A stretch of DNA of 64,000 nt, taken from positions 1,364,001 through 1,428,000 of the forward strand of contig NC_070568.1 in NCBI RefSeq assembly GCF_026914185.1, given 5' to 3'. Position numbers and translations under genes: made by a program. Below the pieces are notes generated by a model that had not been told where the DNA came from, searched no databases, and worked only from the letters and a program-made list of their open reading frames with translations. This DNA comes from Puccinia triticina (Eukaryota; Basidiomycota; Pucciniomycetes; Pucciniales; Pucciniaceae). Positions 55,645 to 64,000 of this stretch are shown piece after piece (the stretch's first letter is position 1; the number at the start of each line of letters is the position of its first letter).

Positions 55645-58600
55645 TTTTTAAAAGCTCCCCCATCTTTGCACACTAGGGTGTGCTTAGCCATACAGTGTTG
55701 ATATTTTTGCCGCCAGGCTAATTGTGCTTCTGAAATTGTCTCTCCCACATATCCAGCTGGTGTTGGGACTAGTAAATGATCCTTATCTACGAATGTGATA
55801 GCAACAAAATGTGCCTTTGATGGAATCAAAGCAAATGTAATTGGCTGATTGTCATTTGGTAGAACAAAGTCCGGGAAAAATGATGTACTTTCATATGGCG
55901 AATAGAAACAAACTGGGGTCTGATATGTATTTGAAATAATTTTTCCCATTCCTGGCATTGTCATCCAATATTCCACCCCACATGGTTCAGGAGACGGCGC
56001 ATTCAAAATCTTTAAATGTTCTTCAACAGTGTAGAAAGGGTTGGATTTTTGGTAAAAGACTCTCCTGTTCTTCAACTCTTCTGATAGCTCATGCCGTATG
56101 TTCATATAGTCTTCTTCTCCTCTTCCCAAAAGGAATGCTACAGACCTGAATCCACAGTGCCCATCTCCTTTAACATTAAAAATTTGTTTCACCCACGGCT
56201 GGATTGGGGTTGGAATTTCCCATATGTAGTCATCTCTCATATCAGGTGGATGAGGTTTTGGTCCTAAATGAAAAGAGTCTGAAAGTGTTCTATGACTTGA
56301 GAAAGTCTTGGGTGTTGATGTTGAGGAATTGAATATTTTATTATTTCCTTGGTTTGCTTCCTCTCCTTTAACTAGCTGATTTGATAAAGTTTTGGGTGTT
56401 AATACCTCTGATAGTCTGGGGTCAATGGACTTGGAGATTGGACCACGTAATGAATTGTACAAAGAATGATGGTTGATGGATATTGGATTCAACACAGATA
56501 CTGAATCAGAGATGCTTTTTCTTCTCTTAGCAGTTTCTGATTGGCTGTACTTTGTGGATAAGTTTGAAGGGATACACTGAATATGCATAATTGATTGGGG
56601 GGAATATGATCCATTTAAACCAGGAGAATTTTCAACGCTCATTCTTTTTTGAGTGTGGAGTGGTGCATTTTGATAATGCTGCATAATTGTTTGGGGAGAA
56701 TATGATTCATTAAAACCAGGAGAATTTGGAATGCTTGCACCCATTCTTTTTTGAGTGTGGAGTGGTGCATTTTGAGAGTAGTTTCCTAGTAGGCTGTGCT
56801 GCATCTGACTACCTGGATAATGTGAATCATGCCCACTGTGAATGAGTGGCGCGGGGGGAGCTTGGAGCCCTTGAATACTGGCATTAATCTTTATCTGTGA
56901 TTTACTAGGATTCTGAACAAATTGTTTGGTTTGAGGGGCTGCTACTGAATAAGATGTGTTCATCTGAGGTTGAAAATTCTGATGACTTATGAGAGACGTC
57001 GAATCTTTTTGGGGGGGTGTTTTTGAGGTTGTCTGAGGGACCTGTCCATTTAACAAGGGGTTCCCCTTTTTTTGGGCTGGGTTTTTGGTTTTTGTGTTTG
57101 GCTGATAAGGTTTATTGTTCCACGTTTCCATGCCTCTTCTGGTGGCATCTTCCCATTCATCTGCTGTAACTCGTGGAAATGACAACCTGGATTCATTCCT
57201 GTGGTATATCATTGATCTTAATGAACATGCATTAAGTATATAACTATGATTTTGGCTGTGGTCATGCTTGACATTATACTTGGAGGTTTGGCCTTCTTGC
57301 CTACCTACTCTGTCTGTTTTCTCATGAACTACCTGGCACCCTGCGTCATTGCAGTTATGCTGGAAATTGAGACAACAAATTACATCCTTTCACACAAATT
57401 CTCGGTCAGATTTGTAGAATATATATGTGATTTGAAAGCCACACAAATTGGTTGACTCACCACAGCTCTGACATAGAGATATGTATTTGTGCCCTGGTAT
57501 TCCCGCATTTGATAAAAAGCATGGACTCCAGATGATTTGTAAGTGTGGACTTCTACAAAAAAGGTACTTGATGAATGTTCTGCTTGCCAAATTGAAATCA
57601 CATATCCAACAATTGGATATTTCTTGGGTCTGCGTATCTACATGTGCCATTGGATTGATAAGTATATGTTGTTCATCTTCATACTACAAATTTCATACTT
57701 ACCAATACAAAAATGCCTGTCTGGACTATATCATGCTCTCCAGTTTTGATACTTGTTACCCTTTTCCACTTTATTTCCGGGAAATTCTCATAAAGGAAAC
57801 TTGGAATAGCCACTTCATTTTGAGGCACTGCTTCATTGTACAATATTGGATACCTTATGGGTTCTGAAAGGTCAATCCCCATGAGTTTTTGTACCTCTTT
57901 ATTGAATTTGAATATATGAGTGATCTCCTTTGAAGGTCGGAAATAATACCTCTTGACATAATTATAGAGCAAAACACCAGACAGTATGAGCCTCATTGCT
58001 TGATAATTTGAGAAGGTGTTTGCTATGTCCCTCCCTGGGGCTTGACGGTTGGAATGAATTGAAGCATTCCTCATTATTCCATTGTATGATTCAAATTTCT
58101 CAGATGAAAACAAGCTAGGTGGACCAAACCGCCTGACCAATTTGGGAAGATGGAGGAGCATATGAAATTTAGCTTTATTGACCCACTGTGCATTCATTCT
58201 CAAGATATGATACAGGAATATATCAATATGATGTTGCAGATCTTCAATGTATGTTTCCATGTTGTCGATTTTTGTTTGGTTTACATATGTACACAGGTAA
58301 CACAACGACATCCATATATCCCTTTGCTGCCTGTTCATAAATGGAAAGAAGACAAACGGGGCAGCTTGAACCACAATCTTCATATGCTTTCCAATGAAAC
58401 TCTTGTAGTGGGTGACCATAAACACCCCCCTCAAAGAAGGAATATTTAGTGCGCCTTTGTTGAAAGACTCCCATTTTCCCTCCAATTTCCGTCTGTCTGC
58501 CTCCCCAAGGCCTTCCATGAAGTCATGCAGAAGGTATCGAATGATTCCAAGCTGTAATACATGCAAGATCTCTACAGGCGTATCTTTACATCCATCAAAT

Positions 58601-60300
58601 CCTGTTCCAAATTTGGAGGCTATCAGTATCAAACAGATGTAAATTTTCATCAGAGAGGCTCACCCTTCAAAGTGTAGAAACGATTATACAGCCTGTCTGG
58701 GCACTCTTTCTCTATGGCTTCTATCTCTTCTTTTTGACCTGGCTTATTTCTCTGGTGGTACCTCTCAACAAATTCCACATTTATGTTGTCCTTAAGACCT
58801 TTTGCTTTGGTTTTGTCATTGTATGCGGTCTTGGCTTCATCTTTGGATTCTTGCCAACATTTCTTTATGGATGATATGGTTTCTTCCCACTTGCGTGGAG
58901 GGGGGGGCTTGAAGGTGATTGTCAGGTCACATCCATGCATACTAAAAATGAATTTACTGAACTACTTACCACATGTCCCCCTGTGGTCAATCGGAAAAAA
59001 TCTTTCACATAAGCCACGAGTGACTTATCCTCCTTCCTTACCACCAAAAGTTGACACATACGGCAAGGACTATTGGCATTTGCGGGCATGGGTGTACTGG
59101 TCATTTCTGCATGCATTGGAGAGTCCCCAAGCGCTACTAGTACAAAACTCATAATTAGTACCCTCTGATTCAGTATGCTATCATAAGCAAAATGGCCATT
59201 GATGCTCATATCACTGGAAGGAATAATAATTAATTCCACAAGTGTCAACATGATGCTGATCATGATTTTTAAATGGAAAAATAATGAACAACTTACTTAA
59301 TTTCCTCAATAATTGGATCTGCCAACTCCAAGCAACTTGCTAAATTGGAGGTTGCCACGAATTGACAATTGTACTCCTGATTTGACCAGTGTGGATGTAG
59401 TCCTGACAAAGTGAAATAATATGATATATGTTTGTTCCATTGTTTGGAGCAATTACCAGATGTGTCGTCTGCATAGAGTGTAAGTGGTACATGTCGGATG
59501 ATGCAGTTTTGGGCCTTTTCCCGCCAAGGGTTAGGGAGTTCAATTTGGATTCTTTTTCACTGTTATCTTCTTCTATGAACACAATATTGGTCAAATTACC
59601 AAATCACGCTTGTTGTATATAATGATTGATGCACTCACCATAAAGATTATCACCAATTTTTATTGTAATGTATGTGCCATCTCCCATGGGAATTTCTGAG
59701 ATTTCTGAATAAACCTTGTCAAAATCATTGATATCAACAACCCGCTGGTGCTGGGTTTCAGTGAATTTAATATCCGCCGGTATAATGATATCAAATGCAT
59801 CTCCAGTTTCATGTGGCATAAATTCTGGTGAATAGCATTTTGCATACAACTTCCCCTTGGCCTTGTAAAAAAAGGTGGGAATCACCACTTCACCTGATTT
59901 CAGCTGTTGTGGTGCTCCATTCCAAACCATAAGTAGTATTTTATTGCTTTCTTTTACATATATTCATCATTACATTGAACATTTCCCCATAACCCTTCAC
60001 AAATACCTCATTATTATTGCATATTCAGATTCTACATCAAATTTCACATATAGTCCTTCATACATAGTATACCCTTATCTTCAATGGTTCAATAGTTATA
60101 GAGGATATAAGACTTACAGATAATCTACAGTCTTCATTAGTTACAATACTCAATTCATTATTAACTTACTGGAATCATTACAGTACATCCCTTTTACATA
60201 ATTACTTTCACATACTAAACCCTTTACATACATTCCTCATTATGTACTATGGCTATTGTACACATTACATCATTAGATCTGTGCTTACCTCTTTCAGTAG

Positions 60301-60484
60301 TGCTCATCATTACAAGTTGTTACTATGTTCTCATCACTTTTCCCCATTAGTACATTCTTTTATTCCCATAACCAGCATTCCCTTTTCAGCATTGCTCATC
60401 ATTACATACTGTTACTATGTTCACATCACTCTTCCTCATTTGTACAACCTTCATTCTCATAGCCAGAACTCTTCATTGTCTGTG
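60301..60484 (-). repeat. 92-bp tandem duplication in a Plavaka intron
   Basis: TGCTCATCATTACA starts at 60301 and 60393, and both copies run on through GTTACTATGTTC. The surrounding intron (about 60762-59940) is unusually long and pyrimidine-rich. Confidence 0.7.
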
Positions 60485-61186
60485 CTCATCCCTCCTTACT
60501 ATAAGAACTGTTCTTCCCCCCCCTCACTTGTACGAATTTATAGATAATTTTGGATACAGAAATTATAAGTTCCCCACTCTCATCAATCCTCCATCTCTCT
60601 TACCCTCAGTAGTCAGTAGTTAAAGCTCATAGTACTAGCTCCTAAGATCAAGCAGAAATCAGCCACACCTTTTCTTCTTTTTTCTTAGTGTTACTCTCAT
60701 CCCCTCAGCATTAGTCAGGAAGGCAGCCTCATCAGCACCCTTGCATAGCTTACATTAGTACTAGTGTTGCTATCCATTTACCTTCCAAGCTCTATTCTCA
60801 TATACAGCTAGCCCAGAAGAGCTTGTGACTTTGGCCGCAAACTCTGAGAGTTTGTACCGCAGCAGCAAGAGTTTTCCGCAGCTGTTGACAGCCGTGCGCA
60901 CGGACCGTGCTTGGGGGATCCCGGGGGAGCCCGCAGGAAGGCTGCTTACCACCGATCCACATCCAGCCTGCCACCACCAACCCACTGCCGTCGAATCACC
61001 ACCACCATCAAATCCATACATCTCCCCTCCACCGCAAATCTACCCCAGCAGCCAAGGATCATTGAAACAATCTCATCCGGCCATTGGAACAATCCAAAAC
61101 AGGTGAGTTGGTTACCATCAGTGTTATAGAGAGCACGCAAGCCTAACTCTTATGCCGATATTGATTACTTCCGTTCCTCTTGGCAG

Positions 61187-61676
61187 GAATCAATTGAGAT
61201 GGGACTGGTGCGGTTTATTGGTTCGATCTGGTGGGAAGTTATGAGCAAGAAAGATGCAGGGCCGCCGGGGCGGCACAAAGTCTAGTCCAGCCGTTTTTGG
61301 ACAACCAGGTGAGAAGGGTTTCACAATGGGGAGGCTATAGACTCCTATATATATGCAATCATGCGATATCTCTTGAGAAATTGACTGCTTGTCTTGTACT
61401 CTGCAAATTCTTTTTAAAAACCTGGGTCAGGTTGGAGGCAAGAATATGACTCGTGATCCGTCCGGCCCAGCTCCTCCACCCGAGCCGGTCTACGCCCAAG
61501 GCAAATCTCACCCTCCCCCTCAATCACAATTGCCGTTGGAAAAGGTCGAAGCCTTGGTCACGGACGCGTTCACTTGCGCGGCTGAGAGACATATTGAAGT
61601 CGGTGACGGCTTGGAGATCTTTGTTGTTGAGCCCGGAAAAGGCGTCCGTGTGATCCGTAAGGAACTCAAGAGAGAT
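61187..61676 (+). pseudogene. PRE7: Captured proteasome beta-6 (PRE7/PSMB1) fragment
   Basis: Exon A (61187-61308) reads DGTGAVYWFDLVGSYEQERC then RAAGAAQSLVQPFLDNQ. After a GT-AG intron (61309-61430), exon B reads VGGKNMTRDPSG ... LEKVEALVTDAFTCAAERHI then EVGDGLEIFVVEPG ... RKELKRD. These are the C-terminal third of the 20S proteasome beta-6 subunit. The N-terminal catalytic-fold part is absent and a TGA occurs at 61195-61197, where family members have Glu. The stop expected after KRD is also missing. It is a decayed fragment moved with its intron, so capture was at DNA level. The parental gene is not in this window. Confidence 0.85.
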
Positions 61677-62354
61677 TATTTTCTTTGGGCTCTAACTTGT
61701 ATTTCTCATCTTTTCTAGCCCCGATATCTTTTGACTCAAAATGAGAATCAATTATCCTTGTGATTGAGTCTTCTTGGCTCACAAATCCTTTGATAGCTGT
61801 GATAGCTGTTGGCCGAGGCTCTAATTCAAGCCACCATATGTCATTCACTGTTTAACTAGCGGCTGGAGTGCACATAATTTGAAATTATAGCTTGTAAATC
61901 CAATTGTGATGTAGATGGGTTCTTCAATTTATACACACATAAAACATGCCTACACCTTGTAAACTACTCCAATCAACCAGCTGGAAGAATGACCGTGTAC
62001 ATCTTTTTTTGTGCATGCAGGATGGTTACGCACCCCGACCATTACTCTTGTGCATTGATACTCACCAGTATGATCCCCATATTCCCCATGGATGTTTAAG
62101 GACATCGAGGTTCAGCTTTCCAACTATCTACAGTTTTAAACTGGTTTGCCGAGCTGGGAGATATACATTGATTTCGGCGAGGGGTTTTCCATCGAGGGCC
62201 GCCCAAATAACGGCGAATTTGAATCCGGCGCTATACTTCACATACATTGTGCCTGAAGGAGCAAAAAAGGAAACCAGAAAAAAAGAGAACTCATATCAGC
62301 TTGGGGTTGCAGAAAATGACAAGCAAACAAACCATTTAGAAAAAATCTACTCGT

Positions 62355-62474
62355 GATTCGACGACGGTCGGCGTTGGTGATTTGACAACGGTTGGCGGTG
62401 GTGATTCGACAACGGTCGGCGGTGGTGATTTGACGACGATTGGCGGTGGTGATTTGACAACGGTTGGCGGTGGG
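62355..62474 (-). repeat. 24-bp minisatellite, five copies, next to right TIR
   Basis: The unit GATT(C/T)GACAACGGTTGGCGG (with TGGT) repeats five times. The left TIR has only one to two copies of the mirrored word, so the array expanded on one side. Confidence 0.85.
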
Positions 62475-64000
62475 TTGGTGGTGGTAGGCTGATGTGGATC
62501 GGTGGCAGGCAGCCTTCCTGGGGGCTCCCCCGGGATCTCCCAAGCACGGTCCGCGCGCACGGCTGTCAACAGCTGCGGAAAACTCTTGCCGCTGCGGCAC
62601 AAACTCTCAGAGTTTGCGGCCAAAGTCGCAAGCTCTTCTGGGCTAGCTGTATGTAAAAATGCTTTGATTCAATGTGCACCATTTGCACCCGGATGTCACG
62701 TGGTAGATCTTCTCTCCATTTGAAACTTTGACAAAGGCTGTCAATTGGATTGCCACATGGGTCATGGGGATAAAATTCAAGATGCCCATTCACATATGGA
62801 TTCAGCAATTCCTATGAAAAGGAAGAAAATGAAATCAGCTCAATACTCATTGCTTCTACAGTCAAAGAATTAACTACATTAGACAAGATTCCTTTGACAC
62901 TAATGTGGAATATCTTATTATCCCACACACTGATAGATTCCTTATTGACAAATTTCAGGAGCTTTCTTATTCTTTCTCTTGAATTACGTACAGCATCCCA
63001 ATATGGCAGAGCTAATTTCTTCATTTTTAGGATAATCCTAAGTTGGAGGTATGTTACACGTGACATAAGAGTGTGCAAATATCCCATAATGAGGCATGCT
63101 ATCAAATCCTGGAAAGTAAAATGCAGAAATATCATGAGTAAAATGATAGAAACACAATCTCAAGTAGTAGGTCTTACTTCCTCACTGTTGAATGGATCCC
63201 AATTGACCTTTGGTGCACCACCTGCTTGACGCGTGTCTTGTGCTTTTGCAAGATTTATGGCCTCTTCACGTTGTTCAATTATTGATTCTCCAAACATATC
63301 CCAAGAGAGAAATTCATCAGAATACTCTGATGGGGCCTCATGCCCCCCAGATGAATCTGAGCCGAATCCTACATCATCATCATCTCTGATTACATACTCA
63401 GGCTGGATCACCTGGGGGAAGTGGAGTTCAGTTTCAACAGAATCTTGAGCTGGCCAGGTATGGTCCAAATCCATATCTGAAGGCCCCCGCTGTGCCACAG
63501 GACTTGTGTTTGCTTTTGTCAGCTCCCTGAGATGTAATTGGCTCAAAAGAACATTCTGCCTGACAGCATTCAGGTGTGCAGCTGAGTTCAAGTGCTGCGT
63601 GACAGATTTCATTCTACGGCCATGACAGTAATGACATTGGTAACTTGCCTCCCCATGAGAATCTACAAACCTTGTGAATCCTGCCGGTCCATAGAGACAA
63701 ATCCGGTCCATAGAGACAAATCAAAGAATCAGAGCCAATCCTCATAACAACAAGCCAATAAGCCCTTACCTGCTATTTCCTCCATTTGGATATTTCTTTA
63801 TGAAATACAAATCCTGATTTATTTCTGGTTTCCAGATGCTTTTGGAACAGATAGGAGATAAAATAATCCAAATAGAAATGAACAGACTTTGATTTAAATG
63901 ATGGAATGAGTAAGTTGTTGGTAATATAAATATTTTTTGGATGTCTATTATCTCAATTTTTTGTGTCTGTGTGTATGGGATTTTATTTGGATAAAATAAA

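Larger units (their letters stand above)
60802..62652. mobile_element. Pack-type TIR transposon carrying host gene exons
   Basis: 60802 to about 60984 and about 62469-62652 are inverted copies over about 180 bp (outer ATACAGCTAGCCCAGAAGAG), nearly identical. There is no transposase inside. Instead the interior holds spliced-gene fragments of proteasome subunit beta-6 (61187-61676), plus an unidentified stretch (61946-62356). Long TIRs and captured exons fit a Pack-MULE or Pack-TYPE element. No target duplication is found. It is inserted in the Plavaka-OTU gene. Confidence 0.85.
54888..63711 (-). pseudogene. Plavaka transposase fused to OTU protease, twice interrupted
   Basis: One minus-strand gene. 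N-terminus (from 63711): a C2H2-like finger, YQCHYCHGRRMKSVTQHLNS, then an acidic linker and WDPFNSEE. Middle exons: 63120-62830, 62808 onward (NPYVNGHLEFYPHDPCGNP), about 59930-59640 (SGEVVIPTFFYKAKGKLY), about 59220-58980 (ALGDSPMHAEM), 58940-58650, and about 58640-57700 with the Plavaka signature (DTPVEILHVLQLGIIRYL, FHMLLHLPKLVRRFGPPSLF, SIHSNRQAPGRDIANTFSNY). The frame continues through KYNVKHDHSQNHSYILNACS into the 57212 frame, a Pro/Ser/Asn-rich linker and an OTU domain (VKGDGHCGFRSVAFLLGRGE, His in SKAHFVAITF). A Pack-type element (60802-62652) splits it between HFYI and YENRAWK. A TRIM (55008-55644) replaces the last codons, which survive at about 55007-54888 (TINTVKKEYDRVVAKHEFLH). 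Plavaka proteins are cut-and-paste transposases; the protease might process or deubiquitinate (inference). Confidence 0.8.

Noticed and set aside
62355..62474. CRISPR-like regular array
   Set aside because: Direct 24-bp repeats without spacers in a eukaryotic transposon.

Overview
This is a eukaryotic window, most probably from a rust fungus (Pucciniales, Basidiomycota). The genes are rich in short GT-AG introns (mostly 60-90 bp), the transposases belong to superfamilies that are abundant in rusts (KDZ with a Cys cluster, Plavaka, an IS630/Tc1-like element), and host genes are islands in a sea of nested small transposons, fold-back elements and minisatellites. No bacterial operons, rRNA genes or CRISPR arrays are visible. 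The species assignment is inference from gene families and architecture.

Layout. 0.6-5.6 kb is an almost complete KDZ DNA transposon with about 85-bp terminal inverted repeats (TIRs), a dead transposase gene and a nested MITE. 6.8-7.9 kb is a MITE filled with a palindromic minisatellite. 8.6-24.3 kb is the main host-gene island: a secreted GPI-anchored Kre9/KNH-type protein (+), an intron-rich amino-acid permease (-) with a MITE lodged in one intron, a single-pass membrane protein with a C-terminal SH3 domain (-), a doubtful small gene (-), and a 1058-residue coiled-coil/low-complexity protein ending in a YbjQ-like domain (+). A second, stand-alone YbjQ-like gene follows at 26.2 kb and keeps the same intron. 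27-31 kb is gene-poor. 31.2-34.1 kb is an unrecognised gene (-) whose intron holds a 758-bp hairpin element. 34.9-37.6 kb encodes a CWF19L1/Drn1-type splicing-associated protein (-) with an 8-nt microexon.

37.8-45.2 kb is repeats only. 45.2-48.0 kb is a Crinkler-type P-loop NTPase plus restriction-endonuclease-fold gene (-) broken by one TGA. 50.1-51.2 kb is an IS630/Tc1-like DDE transposase (+) broken by one TAA. 51.7-53.2 kb is a gene (-) with two SAM-like repeats, broken by one TGA between them. 54.9-63.7 kb is one long minus-strand gene: a Plavaka-type transposase whose reading frame runs on into a C-terminal OTU cysteine-protease domain.

The most interesting part is what sits inside that Plavaka-OTU gene. 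First, 55008-55644 is a 637-bp LTR element without coding capacity (a TRIM). Each 215-bp LTR carries a tRNA-like sequence with a long variable arm, and its primer-binding site matches the anticodon arm of tRNA-Met, the half-tRNA priming mode of some copia elements. It cuts off the last codons of the OTU protein. Second, 60802-62652 is a transposon with about 180-bp TIRs that carries exon-intron fragments of a host proteasome beta-6 (PRE7/PSMB1) gene, that is, a Pack-type gene-capturing element. The window thus records a layered history of transposon-in-transposon insertion, gene capture and decay by single stop codons. All exon borders, counts and similarities were worked out by eye.
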